A stretch of DNA of 64,000 nt. Origin: Nitrosospira sp. 56-18. Lineage in GTDB: Bacteria > Pseudomonadota > Gammaproteobacteria > Burkholderiales > Nitrosomonadaceae. This document shows positions 35,610 to 44,226 of the stretch, one piece after another. The notes under the pieces were generated by a model. The model was not told where the DNA came from and did no database searches. It worked only from the letters and a program-made list of their open reading frames with translations. The position numbers and the translations under genes are program-made. Numbering within the stretch: the first letter of the stretch is position 1; each line of letters opens with the position of its first letter. The DNA is taken from assembly GCA_001899235.1 (NCBI GenBank), contig MKVR01000018.1:1-64000 (forward strand), given 5' to 3'.

Positions 35610-36569
35610 TCAGTTTGCTTCCGGCGAGGGCAGAACAGCTGTCGCATATGCAGATATTGCTAATTGAGCAAATGAGGCAGGCAAGGCTTTCTTTCTCACT
35701 GCCCCAGTTACATAGTTCGAGAATTTGCCTTCTCCTATATATACTTCTCGAAACCATCGCCTAAATTCTCCCAAAGCGGACTCTGGATAACACCATGGTT
35801 GTTGAGGATTAGATGCGGCCTGAGGAAAATACTCCGGGTAGTTGTGCTCAAATTTAACCCTTTTTCCCCACTTCGAATCTAAATCATTACTACTCCAATA
35901 ATTTCCCCAGCTTATGCCAACGCTAATGTCAGGCACAAAACTGGAATCAATGTGTACTCCATTTTGTCCCAAGTGGACTATCATGTCGGCTATTTCCTTG
36001 AAGATTCCAAAGTATCCGGCAGGAAGCGCAGAGAATGTAAGAGATACGCGATCATGAAAAATTCTCCAGTGCTCGGGTATCTGATGACTCGGATCATAGC
36101 CAACCTCCTTATAGATGAGGTCATGGAGTCCTTTCCCGGCTAATAGGCGGTAATTTTGTCGCGCTTGGTCAGGGTTCTGCAACTGCGCATCTAAGGCACA
36201 ATACTCCAGGACTGCCAAACAAACATTCTCTGGCCACGCAAAACCCACTGCTCCATCGATCATCAATGGGCCTATAACAGGAGTTTCATACGCAAGGCCG
36301 CGCGAATTCAGAATTTCTTTTATTTTTCTTATTCGAGGTTTATGCGGACTACCATTCCAGTCAGCCAATATTTCAGACATTGCAGAACTACTTACACCGC
36401 AGAGCCTAGCCAGTCCTCTGCCAGACAGGAAAGCCGTTCCATCCGATAACACTCCCATGTCGATACCGTCGCGTTTCACTTGCTTCTCGACTCGCAAGTC
36501 CATGTGGAGCTGTTTCGGGGTGTTCGGCAAAACCGATGTTTCGTTAATCAATTTCTTGTTTTCATTCAT
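35610..36569 (-). CDS. phage-type DNA-binding-like protein, possibly BstA-like
   Basis: 319 residues. The N-terminus (GIDMGVLSDGTAFLSGRGLARLCGV) has the look of KilA-N/antirepressor-type phage proteins, and a conserved-looking C-terminal block reads GYFGIFKEIADMIVHLG, FVPDISVGISW, KFEHNYPEYFPQAASNPQ and ALGEFRRWFRE. Phage proteins with this plan include the BstA abortive-infection group, but I cannot confirm membership without a search. It starts after GGGTGAAAT and is the first gene of the cargo end. Confidence 0.6.
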   Translation of the reverse strand: MNENKKLINETSVLPNTPKQLHMDLRVEKQVKRDGIDMGVLSDGTAFLSGRGLARLCGVSSSAMSEILADWNGSPHKPRIRKIKEILNSRGLAYETPVIGPLMIDGAVGFAWPENVCLAVLEYCALDAQLQNPDQARQNYRLLAGKGLHDLIYKEVGYDPSHQIPEHWRIFHDRVSLTFSALPAGYFGIFKEIADMIVHLGQNGVHIDSSFVPDISVGISWGNYWSSNDLDSKWGKRVKFEHNYPEYFPQAASNPQQPWCYPESALGEFRRWFREVYIGEGKFSNYVTGAVRKKALPASFAQLAISAYATAVLPSPEAN

Positions 36570-36662
36570 ATTTCACCCGTTCGGCAATTAATGATTTATT
36601 GGCGCCCTGTTCTGACCAATAACGGCATGATCGAGCTTTACTTTACCCCCGCTTCACTCCCT

Positions 36663-37127
36663 TTACCCTCTCAAACTCAGATACTTGCGAAATTTTTCTC
36701 TTGCTATATCAACCTGATTGGAAAACCAGAGCTGCTCATCTAGCATTTCTGCCACGTGGATCTGGAGATCATAATCTGGCGGAGCATTTCCACGGGCGAA
36801 GATTTCTTCATTATTCAAAAGAAGGCGGAGATTTACTCCGCGACGGTGAATCTCATAAATATAAGTTGGAATATCGGTATCAAATAGAAATTCTGCTTGG
36901 GATGCGGACGATTCGAAATCGGAAAGCTCATCACCGGTTAGACTTAATCCGTCCGCACCCTTCTGAATAATCTTCTTTACCACCTCATAAATGTGAATTC
37001 TCCTATCGTATAAATCTAATTTTAACTTTTGCTGATTGATTTTCCATTGTAGAACCGAAACTCCGACTGCAGCACCTCCAATAATCACAGTAGATAAGGC
37101 ACTCCAAATGCTATTGCAGTCACTCAT
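36663..37127 (-). CDS. hypothetical membrane-anchored protein
   Basis: 154 residues with an N-terminal helix (ALSTVIIGGAAVGVSVLQW) followed by a helical cytoplasmic domain (LKLDLYDRRIHIYEVVKKII). This layout is common in phage cargo proteins of unknown role. The start overlaps the stop of the SRAP gene by ATGA. Confidence 0.7.
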   Translation of the reverse strand: MSDCNSIWSALSTVIIGGAAVGVSVLQWKINQQKLKLDLYDRRIHIYEVVKKIIQKGADGLSLTGDELSDFESSASQAEFLFDTDIPTYIYEIHRRGVNLRLLLNNEEIFARGNAPPDYDLQIHVAEMLDEQLWFSNQVDIAREKFRKYLSLRG

Positions 37128-37828
37128 TGGATCGGCGCAAGCAAATGCTTCCCGTTTTTGTACTGCTCATACCGGTTCACTGCGCGATCAACCCGCCACC
37201 ACATGAACGCTTCTGTCGGGAGTGAGCTGGCCTGAGCGATATGCGCTGCTTCTTCCACTGGCGTTTCAGGGTCCATCCATATCCTTGCATCCTCTGGCTC
37301 TAGCACCACTGGCCTGCGGTCATGAACATCAACCATTCCCCCTTCGGCATCAGCGGTCACAATCACCACGCCTGTTTCTACCGTTTGATGCGGCATGTAG
37401 TGATTCCACTCTATCCAGTTTGTTAGTGCCGCCATGAAAACAGGTTCATCCACAATGCGGGTAATAAACCACGGCTGCTTCTTGCCATTCTCAACCGTCC
37501 ACTCATACCAGCCTTCAGAGGGAACTATCACTCGGCCTGAGCGAAACATGTGCCTAAAATAACGCCCGGTAAGAGCCTTCTCGATTCGCGCATTTATCCA
37601 AGGTTTCCTCTTCTCTTCGATTTCCTTCGGCGTGCAGTATCCCCATCGCAAATCTGTCACTCTCGGACGCGAGCCACGCATATCCATTATCCGAATGGGC
37701 GCACCGGGACAGATGTTGTACTGGGGTATCGAATCGCCGCCAACCCATGCTGGCGCGTAGCTGACGTCCCATCCAATCTTTCGGGCGTAGTTTTTCCTGA
37801 AATCAGTTTGGATGATGCGGCCACACAT
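37124..37828 (-). CDS. SRAP-domain protein (HMCES/YedK-like)
   Basis: 234 residues. The catalytic start MCGR is intact (Cys2 bonds to abasic sites in single-stranded DNA), with YNICPGAP, PWINARIEKA, VPSEGWYEW and HDRRPVVLEPEDA all present. SRAP proteins shield abasic sites during replication. Phage and element copies are common. Translationally coupled to 36663. Confidence 0.92.
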   Translation of the reverse strand: MCGRIIQTDFRKNYARKIGWDVSYAPAWVGGDSIPQYNICPGAPIRIMDMRGSRPRVTDLRWGYCTPKEIEEKRKPWINARIEKALTGRYFRHMFRSGRVIVPSEGWYEWTVENGKKQPWFITRIVDEPVFMAALTNWIEWNHYMPHQTVETGVVIVTADAEGGMVDVHDRRPVVLEPEDARIWMDPETPVEEAAHIAQASSLPTEAFMWWRVDRAVNRYEQYKNGKHLLAPIQ

Positions 37829-37853
37829 CGTCTAGAAGGGGGTCGTCATATCG

Positions 37854-38114
37854 TCATTCAACCTTCCGGTCACGGTCATCAATCTCTTTTGCCTTGCTCT
37901 CTATATCAGATTGAGTGCGGCCTAGTGTCTCCGCAAGCTGCCTTAGGGAGGTCTTCTGGCTAAGCAGATTTTTTAGCCGCTGAAGTTGCTCCTCTGTCCA
38001 GGGCGTACCGTAATTACGCGGCGTTTCTCTTCTATCGGATGTTTCTCGCCGTTCACCCTCTCTCCGTTCTGGTTCGCCCGAGGGAGTATCGCTTTTCCGT
38101 TTATCCTTTTTCAT
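37854..38114 (-). CDS. small SANT/Myb-like DNA-binding phage protein
   Basis: 86 residues: a charged start (RREGERRETSDRRETPRN), then TPWTEEQLQRLKNLLSQKTS and LRQLAETLGRTQSDIESKAK, a helix-turn-helix of SANT/GcrA type. GGAGG lies four bases before the ATG at 38114; a TTG at 38132 is the alternative. Likely a regulator. Confidence 0.7.
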   Translation of the reverse strand: MKKDKRKSDTPSGEPERREGERRETSDRRETPRNYGTPWTEEQLQRLKNLLSQKTSLRQLAETLGRTQSDIESKAKEIDDRDRKVE

Positions 38115-38128
38115 CCGTCCTCCGGTTA

Positions 38129-38407
38129 TCAATGCTCCACCTTCTCCACATCCTCGATGACTGTTCCCAGCATGCCCACTAGTGTCTCCATGCCATCGAT
38201 CACCAACTCGGCCTGCTCGTCGTTTATGTCATCGGTAACGATCATCGACAGATGATCTTCCAGTGGCAGTTCACCATACCGTCGCTTGTAATGCGCCACA
38301 TTCATGGCGAGCAACCTAGCGCACTCAGCAATATCCTCCTTCTCGGTAACCTCAACCAGTTGGTCGACGAGAATCATGTACTGCTGTAGTTTCTGTAGAT
38401 CAGGCAT
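38129..38407 (-). CDS. hypothetical phage protein
   Basis: 92 residues, acidic and helical (LQQYMILVDQLVEVTEKEDI, LVIDGMETLVGMLGTVIEDV). No family recognised. ATG at 38407 overlaps the nuclease stop by 8 bases; the upstream extension of the frame to 38572 lies inside that nuclease gene. Confidence 0.65.
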   Translation of the reverse strand: MPDLQKLQQYMILVDQLVEVTEKEDIAECARLLAMNVAHYKRRYGELPLEDHLSMIVTDDINDEQAELVIDGMETLVGMLGTVIEDVEKVEH

Positions 38408-38849
38408 AGCGCATCGTGGGGTTCGAAATCTGCCGTAGTCTTTTCCGCCATTCCCATGGTGGAATAGGAGAGGACTCAGACCATAGGCCACGTTTGAAGC
38501 GGCGCGCCTCGTGCTGAAGTACGAATAAATTGTGATCCTTGGCATATTGCCGATATACCCATGCCATGCCACGGTTTACCTGCTCGGCATTGGCGTCAAC
38601 ACCATCGCAACTCACTCTGGCAACGGTACGCCCGTAGCGGTCCTTCACCCTTGGTTTTATTTTTGCCTTTTTTCCGAAGCAGAGATCGGAAAGGGATTGC
38701 TTGGATTTGGCTCCGAACGGCTGCCGCTTTTCTGGTGCATCGATCTCGGCGAGCCGAATCTTTACCTGTTGCTTATCCTCTTTCAGGACGGTGAGAGTGT
38801 CGCCATCAGAGATGCCGATTACCGTGGCAAGGAAAAGAGCAGATAGCAT
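38400..38849 (-). CDS. thermonuclease-family (SNase) nuclease
   Basis: 149 residues. Signal-like start (MLSALFLATVIGI), then SDGDTLTVL, IRLAEIDAPEKRQPFG, KDRYGRTVARV and VNRGMAWVYRQYA: the Asp, Arg and Glu motifs of Ca2+-dependent staphylococcal nuclease-like enzymes. Length is normal. A secreted or periplasmic nuclease carried by the element. Confidence 0.9.
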   Translation of the reverse strand: MLSALFLATVIGISDGDTLTVLKEDKQQVKIRLAEIDAPEKRQPFGAKSKQSLSDLCFGKKAKIKPRVKDRYGRTVARVSCDGVDANAEQVNRGMAWVYRQYAKDHNLFVLQHEARRFKRGLWSESSPIPPWEWRKRLRQISNPTMRYA

Positions 38850-38894
38850 TTCAAGTAGAAATTAAATACTCCAACAGATGGCGTGGGAAGTCCC

Positions 38895-39422
38895 TCACCG
38901 ATCTTGACGCCGAATGATCTCCTTTTCAATTTCCCCGGCCATTTCTTCAAGTGATTTATCTTCATCAATTAGCAATTGGCTGCCCACACGAGCCCCCAGA
39001 ACAGATCCTAAAGGTGCCAATATTACCGAACCAATGACAGCCCCAACTCCAATGCCCGGCTCTAATATTTTTTTTACATGTTTTGTACCCAAGCCTTCCC
39101 TAAAGTCTATCCATTGATATTGGCTTAATTCCCCCGGCAAAACAGTATAGTCTAATAGGATTGGCAAAATATCCTTGTCTTGAAGAACAGCTTGCGACCA
39201 CTCTTTCTTAACGTTTTCCGATTTGTTAGCATGCTCGCACCAAAATAACACTACCAAATCAGTTTTTGCTAAAGCATTGTCGATTTCGCTTTTCCATTTT
39301 TTGCCAGGAGGAATACTGTCAATATCGTGAAAGACGAATGAGGCATTAATTCGGAGCAGCGCAACTATCGGCCTAATAAGGTCAATGTCAGTGCGGCTAT
39401 ATGAAACAAAAATATTCGTCAT
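38895..39422 (-). CDS. TIR-domain protein with C-terminal hydrophobic segment
   Basis: 175 residues. TIR motifs are TNIFVSYSRTD, FVFHDIDSIPPGKKW, DLVVLFWCEHA and VKKEWSQAV, the Glu of KKEW matching the catalytic position of NAD-cleaving TIR domains. After the TIR comes a glycine-rich hydrophobic stretch (GAVIGSVILAPLGSVLGARV) that could insert in a membrane, then an acidic helix. ATG at 39422 begins right at the TIR; the frame is open to 39509. No Thoeris ThsA or TIR-STING partner is adjacent. Confidence 0.8.
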   Translation of the reverse strand: MTNIFVSYSRTDIDLIRPIVALLRINASFVFHDIDSIPPGKKWKSEIDNALAKTDLVVLFWCEHANKSENVKKEWSQAVLQDKDILPILLDYTVLPGELSQYQWIDFREGLGTKHVKKILEPGIGVGAVIGSVILAPLGSVLGARVGSQLLIDEDKSLEEMAGEIEKEIIRRQDR

Positions 39423-39562
39423 ACAAGTGCACCGGATGAATATTTGAGGTTCGAGTGGTACGCACGTTACTTGAAACTCCGGCATTTCACCATCTGCAAT
39501 GTCGGACAAGCATCGAGAGCGTGCGAAAAAGGCTAGGTGGGCTTGACTAGGCTATTGATGTG

Positions 39563-39745
39563 TTAAATCTCTGCTATCACACTGACGCTTGCGACGGTCT
39601 CAGATGATCCTATACAGTGGTGATGGACAAGATCAATACTCTGTACACCAATACCATATCTCGATTCAAATGCTCTGAGCTTCTCCAGAATAGCATTCTC
39701 AAGTTCTGCCTTGGCTGTCTGTACATCGATGACCGTGTCAGGCAT
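39563..39745 (-). CDS. small hypothetical protein
   Basis: 60 residues (VQTAKAELENAILEKLRAFE, YGIGVQSIDLVHHHCIG). GGGAG lies four bases before the ATG. No family recognised. It stands alone between the TIR gene and the exported 403-residue protein. Confidence 0.6.
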   Translation of the reverse strand: MPDTVIDVQTAKAELENAILEKLRAFESRYGIGVQSIDLVHHHCIGSSETVASVSVIAEI

Positions 39746-39944
39746 TTTACTCCCACAGGTTACTTTGCTCTAATCTAAAATCCTTTGGATATGAGACAGG
39801 CCAGCATTATCTCGCCCGGTGATTGTGCCGCCAGGTGCGTTACCTTTTACCTTCAAGGATTAGAACTTACAGTGCGCGTATTAGAATATTAATTAAGAAT
39901 TTAGAGGGGAGGTGGTTGATAAGTTTGAGCCGAGCCATTTGCCT

Positions 39945-41156
39945 TCACCGTGATTCTACTTGCCATCTAGGCCTAGAGACGCCGTCTCGGGGATCTGTAA
40001 TTAGCTCATCCCATCGACTTGGTCTATCGGAACTACTCGCCCCCATATCTGTACCACCTCCAAAAATAACAGGTGCCCCGCCAAGAATAAGCAAAGCAGC
40101 AGCTGCGGCAGCTGCTGATGATGCATTTGAGCCTTCCTCTTGCCCGCGATACTTTATCAGCCAGTTGTTAAAGTCAACCATATCAGGCGCAAGTTTAATT
40201 AGCTGGCTTTCGGATGCTTTTCTTATTAGAGACATTCCATCTGCCCGCTTTTCAACGCTAAAAGCAATCCAATATTTAATACCACTACCGCTACCAGTTT
40301 TAGTTTTGGCCTCACGCCAAAGTGTTGTACCATCTCCTAATAGATTAAACTCATAGCTCCAATTGTCCTTTCCAAATGCATTGGTTTTATTATGCAGAGC
40401 CAGGATAACTAGACTTGTACCTGAATCGAGATATTGATTTAGAGCAACCGTTCCTGTCCCTACGCCATTTTTTATTGTCCTTTCAACCTCATTCGCAAGA
40501 ATAAAAATTCCTTCAGGGTTTTGTATAGCCACAATACCTAGATCATCAATATTACTGAGTTTTACAGAAACATCTTGAATTTCCCTGGCTAATAGAGAAC
40601 CTTCAGAGCCATCGAATTGCGAAGCCATAGAACGGCCAATTTGGCGGGCTCTTTCTGTTTTAGCTGCCTCGGATGCTTTTGTTTGAGTATTAAATTTGCC
40701 TTTTAAGCAACTTTTTCCAATCTTGCTAAATGTCTCAGGTAGAAGGCTTTCATCATCGGCAGTGCGTCCGTCGCCAAATGAATAAAAGTAAGCGCCCTGT
40801 TCTACATTTTGCTGCAAAGCGCGGTACATTATTTGTTCCCACTGTGCACGAAAAGGAAAACCTCCCGCGTACCACTGACCAATAACTACCCCACAATTGG
40901 TTTGCGCACTTACCGCTTCATCGGGAAAATCAACAATCCAATAGGGATTCATGTAACCCATGGGATCTTGCGTGCGCATTGCCGCTTTTATGTTGCTGAG
41001 GGCGTTATTTACGTCACCTCGTGCCTTAAATACAACCATGACCATATCGTTTCTAGAACGATACTCTGACATCTTTTTCTCAAATAAAACTAAGACGGGA
41101 TCGGCTTGCAAAGTAGATGAGAATAAGAGTATTGCGACGGCAAGGATTTTCCTCAT
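39945..41156 (-). CDS. exported hypothetical protein carried by the element
   Basis: 403 residues. Signal peptide MRKILAVAILLFSSTLQAD, followed by FEKKMSEYRSRNDMVMVVFK, a middle with IQNPEGIFILANEVERTI, and a poly-Ala stretch followed by LLILGGAPVIFGGG near residue 360 that may form a membrane helix. AGGAGG three bases before the ATG at 41156 fixes the start; the open frame to 41372 overlaps HNH. No family recognised. An exported protein among phage genes suggests a lysogenic-conversion factor. Confidence 0.7.
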   Translation of the reverse strand: MRKILAVAILLFSSTLQADPVLVLFEKKMSEYRSRNDMVMVVFKARGDVNNALSNIKAAMRTQDPMGYMNPYWIVDFPDEAVSAQTNCGVVIGQWYAGGFPFRAQWEQIMYRALQQNVEQGAYFYSFGDGRTADDESLLPETFSKIGKSCLKGKFNTQTKASEAAKTERARQIGRSMASQFDGSEGSLLAREIQDVSVKLSNIDDLGIVAIQNPEGIFILANEVERTIKNGVGTGTVALNQYLDSGTSLVILALHNKTNAFGKDNWSYEFNLLGDGTTLWREAKTKTGSGSGIKYWIAFSVEKRADGMSLIRKASESQLIKLAPDMVDFNNWLIKYRGQEEGSNASSAAAAAAALLILGGAPVIFGGGTDMGASSSDRPSRWDELITDPRDGVSRPRWQVESR

Positions 41157-41319
41157 GTTCCTCCTGGCAAGGGACAAGGCACTTAGAGTTTCTTCGGATG
41201 TATCGGACAGGATGCGGTTGTGGATTGGACGAATCCTACGCGACTTTATCTTGTGTCTTTTGTCGGCAAGGTATTTTAGTCGGTTTAGTTCTTCTGGAAT
41301 GAGAATGTGCAAAGATTCT

Positions 41320-41646
41320 TCAGCCAGCCCTCCAATGATGCCGCGGGTCCAGGGGATAACCTTTAACATCACAGCCGATAATCCGGCCTGACTTCTCTAA
41401 CCGTTGCTTGTAGCTGTTGTGGCAATGCCGGCATAAGGAGGCATGATTCGATTTATCCCAAAACAGATCCTGATCGCCGCGGTGCGGCTTGATGTGATCC
41501 ACCACAGACGCTATTTTTCGGCATTTAACGCAGTAGGGATGGCTGAGTAGGTACCCTGCCCTGTACTTCTGCCAAGCACTACCATAGCCTCGCTGTGCGG
41601 ATGTGGCTCTCAATTTATGCTTCTCTGAAACTTCTTGCTGAGCCAT
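41320..41646 (-). CDS. HNH endonuclease
   Basis: 108 residues. CVKCRKIASVVDHIKPHRGD, then NHASLCRHCHNSYKQR: the HNH nuclease with two CxxC zinc pairs. Such enzymes sit beside terminase genes and assist packaging. Here it lies among tail genes, away from the small terminase. It overlaps the preceding tail gene. Confidence 0.9.
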   Translation of the reverse strand: MAQQEVSEKHKLRATSAQRGYGSAWQKYRAGYLLSHPYCVKCRKIASVVDHIKPHRGDQDLFWDKSNHASLCRHCHNSYKQRLEKSGRIIGCDVKGYPLDPRHHWRAG

Positions 41647-42194
41647 ATTTGGGGATTGGCGATGAGGTCTGTTAGGTAGTCAAGTCCTGTATCAGTAGGA
41701 TATCTACTCTTCTGTTGCGCCGCGTTAAGTCTTAATCCCGGCTGGCGCTTTAATCCGTATGCGCTGGTCTCACACTTCAGAGTAATCCCGCCTTCTTCCC
41801 CATCAACACTGATCGCCATGGTATCCATGATCCCGCGCCAGCAGACTACCGGAGTGCCCACCAGCTGGAATGACTCGTTAAGTGGCACAAAGTGCATCTT
41901 TGCGTTCCTGCCACGGTATTGCTCAACATCCCCCACCGCCAGGGCAAGGACGGAATTTTGAGCTACGTTGAGCGTGAAGGTTAAGCTCTTTGACTCAACT
42001 CCTTCTGATTCTTCTATAGGACTAATTGCCCCCATACTTCCCAGACCGATCCATTCATGGCCTCCCCAGGTGATGGAAACGTTAGCTGTGCAAAGGTATT
42101 GCGTTGAATCACGGAACTCCAACTCGACAAAATAAACTATCCGCGTTACCGGCTTCTCTAGTTCGGTCTGTTGATGCGAGGATAAGGTTGTCAT
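41610..42194 (-). CDS. phage tail-associated protein (tentative)
   Basis: 194 residues, mostly beta (VTRIVYFVELEFRDSTQYL, SKSLTFTLNVAQNSVLALAV, GGITLKCETSAYGLKR). It ends with a form typical of small tail-tip proteins (PTDTGLDYLTDL). The ATG at 42194 follows AAGGG. Role in the tail tip is inferred from neighbours and style. Confidence 0.6.
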   Translation of the reverse strand: MTTLSSHQQTELEKPVTRIVYFVELEFRDSTQYLCTANVSITWGGHEWIGLGSMGAISPIEESEGVESKSLTFTLNVAQNSVLALAVGDVEQYRGRNAKMHFVPLNESFQLVGTPVVCWRGIMDTMAISVDGEEGGITLKCETSAYGLKRQPGLRLNAAQQKSRYPTDTGLDYLTDLIANPQIWLSKKFQRSIN

Positions 42195-42652
42195 AATGAC
42201 CCTTTGCTTGATGGGTACCGGAATGACCACTCAGTCTTGGAGTTCACGTTTTTTACTATGAGTTCGCCGGTGGAGATGATATCCATGCCGATAATCACAT
42301 CCCACCATACGTCCTTGCCTGGATTCTTTAAAACGACAGGCAGTTCATGGAAGGTAATCTTGTCGGGAAGAGTGAGGTTTATTACATAGGCTTCGCTCGG
42401 TTCATATCCGTCTACGCCTTGTATAAGTATCGGCCTTATGCGCCTCATCGGCTTCAGGCCGCATGCTTCCACGGCGCGGGGGGTTATTACTGAGCCAGTC
42501 GCTCCGGTATCCCAAAGGGCTTTAAATTCAGTTTTGGGGTAATCAGGAATTCCATTGGCGGGATCGAATGGCTTGGAGATATAACAAGGAGTATCCAAGT
42601 AGGTCAACAAACCGTGTTCAGATTTGGCAATAAAGCTTCTATTCGCTAGCAT
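42191..42652 (-). CDS. retropepsin-like aspartic protease
   Basis: About 153 residues. FKALWDTGATGSVITPRAVE is the catalytic Asp-Thr-Gly motif of single-domain (dimeric) aspartic proteases, and DVIIGMDIISTGELIV is the second hallmark. The start is uncertain: ATG at 42652 sits just after the stop of the tail gene, ATG at 42682 overlaps it. Its position inside the tail-tip genes is unusual and its target is unknown. Confidence 0.75.
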   Translation of the reverse strand: MLANRSFIAKSEHGLLTYLDTPCYISKPFDPANGIPDYPKTEFKALWDTGATGSVITPRAVEACGLKPMRRIRPILIQGVDGYEPSEAYVINLTLPDKITFHELPVVLKNPGKDVWWDVIIGMDIISTGELIVKNVNSKTEWSFRYPSSKGSL

Positions 42653-42656
42653 GGTA

Positions 42657-43721
42657 TTAGCAGAGTCCTTGTATTTGCTCATCACAGACATTCGCGGCTG
42701 TGATGATGTTAGAGAGAGGGATATCGGATGCGGGAACATTGCACATTGGAGATGTGAGGTAATCATAAATCGCTAAAGCAGGGTTAGTGCTGTACGCCGT
42801 CATTCCGGTTCTTGGATCGTAGAGCTTGCGCCCTTTCATCAGGACCGCTATGTCCGGCAAGCCACCTTGGAACTCGGCTTGCCGCAAGTCCAACCTTATG
42901 ACGGTATAAGTAAGTCCGCGAAGAACAGCAGTGTCCTTCCACTTCGCTCCGCACTCAGCCAGCAGGGATGCGTCAGCCGGATCATCAGGAGTGCCGAGAT
43001 GCTTCTTTACACGTACTTGTGAGGTGTTGCGCGTGTATTGATAGGTGACGCTGTAATGGTCAAAGGTAAAGGTGAAACCGAGAGGCAAACCAGGAGGAAG
43101 GGCACCTGTCACGGTTATCGTGTTGCCTACTCTGGTATAAGTTACCTCGCCGCTTAGCGGCAAGATTCCTTCAGCATTCCCGATACTCCCACGTCCGTAC
43201 GCAATAACCTTGACCGAGCTGCTAGGCGTGTGCGCGAGAGTGAAAGGCGAAGTGGGAAAGGTCTCCGTTATGTTCTCGGTTGCCGTCGAGTAGTAATCTC
43301 CGCTGGTAACAAATCCATCCTCATCCAATAGGCCAAGCGGTTTGTTATTGATATAAACCTCGTCAATGGATTCAGATTCGCCAGCAGCATGAACACAGAC
43401 TAGATGCTTGAATTCCTCATTGCTGCCGCTTACGAGCATGGCTACTACATCAGCCCCTACCTTGGCCTTTCCATAAACGTAACGCTGTGGCGCATCCGTA
43501 GCAACCCGCGTGATGGTGCGGTCTTGCAGGGAGTTAAGGAAATCTTCCCTAGCCCTTGCAGCTTGTCTCTTCGCTTTTTTTGCTGCGGCTTTCTGGGCTA
43601 CAGCGCCATATACCGTTGTCCCGATAGTCAGCGCAATGGAAGCTACCGTGAACGCTATCTGAGTCGCGGTCATTGCGGCAATTTCAGCGCCAATGATTGC
43701 TATTACTGGCGGCATGTCCAC
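42657..43721 (-). CDS. phage tail-tip/host-specificity protein, short form
   Basis: 354 residues. An N-terminal hydrophobic region (TATQIAFTVASIALTIGTTV), then TRVATDAPQRYVYGKAKVG and HLVCVHAAGESESIDEVYIN, the start of J-type tail proteins, and AIYDYLTSPMCNVPASDIPL near the end. Full-length members usually exceed 1000 residues; here the protein stops shortly after this motif, so it has lost the receptor-binding part. Confidence 0.75.
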   Translation of the reverse strand: MDMPPVIAIIGAEIAAMTATQIAFTVASIALTIGTTVYGAVAQKAAAKKAKRQAARAREDFLNSLQDRTITRVATDAPQRYVYGKAKVGADVVAMLVSGSNEEFKHLVCVHAAGESESIDEVYINNKPLGLLDEDGFVTSGDYYSTATENITETFPTSPFTLAHTPSSSVKVIAYGRGSIGNAEGILPLSGEVTYTRVGNTITVTGALPPGLPLGFTFTFDHYSVTYQYTRNTSQVRVKKHLGTPDDPADASLLAECGAKWKDTAVLRGLTYTVIRLDLRQAEFQGGLPDIAVLMKGRKLYDPRTGMTAYSTNPALAIYDYLTSPMCNVPASDIPLSNIITAANVCDEQIQGLC

Positions 43722-44068
43722 GCCTCCTTTGCTACAGTGCGGTCAGTAAATACGAGGCCATCCAAACCGACCGAAACGATATGCCTGCCACTGAACAGGT
43801 GTGCCGTGCCTCGATAGATCGTCAAATCTCCGTCTTGCGCCAGGTTAGGATTTATCTGTTTCAGGTTGCTTTGGAGCAAAGCTGTGAGACCGCCCAGGTC
43901 TTTCAGTTTCTTCCTTGCCTGTCTCGCACTGCTCCAAGGCTTGTGTTCGGTTAGGTAATCACGTCCTGTCTTGATGCGTACCCATTCCCCTATGAAGGTG
44001 CAACAGTCGTTTTCTCCCCACTTGAAGGGCTTGTTGGCATGAAGAGAGATATATTCGAAGAGCATCAT
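43703..44068 (-). CDS. phage tail-associated NlpC-like small protein (DUF6950-like)
   Basis: 121 residues. FKWGENDCCTFIGEWVRIKTG has the Cys-centred motif of tail-tip cell-wall hydrolase-like proteins, and ends GRHIVSVGLDGLVF. It overlaps the tail-tip gene, as in many tailed phages where this protein precedes the J-type protein. Confidence 0.65.
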   Translation of the reverse strand: MMLFEYISLHANKPFKWGENDCCTFIGEWVRIKTGRDYLTEHKPWSSARQARKKLKDLGGLTALLQSNLKQINPNLAQDGDLTIYRGTAHLFSGRHIVSVGLDGLVFTDRTVAKEAWTCRQ

Positions 44069-44104
44069 TGGAATTTAAATAGCCTTTGAATTGTGAGAAG
44101 TAAA

Positions 44105-44131
44105 AACCCCCAACTTTTCGGGTCGGGGGTT
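44105..44131. terminator. intrinsic terminator within the element
   Basis: AACCCCC, loop, GGGGGTT, flanked by A- and T-runs (minus strand ends GGGGGTTTTTAC). It would end the minus-strand transcript of 44227-44859 and separate early/packaging from tail genes. GCCAGCCGCGTA follows at 44141-44152. Confidence 0.8.
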
Positions 44132-44226
44132 CTTGTTTTCGCCAGCCGCGTAACCAAAGGAAAGCTACCGCTGGCTATCGGGGTTCCTTTTGAGCTATGC
44201 GCGACTCGCCGATTGATACGCATCCC

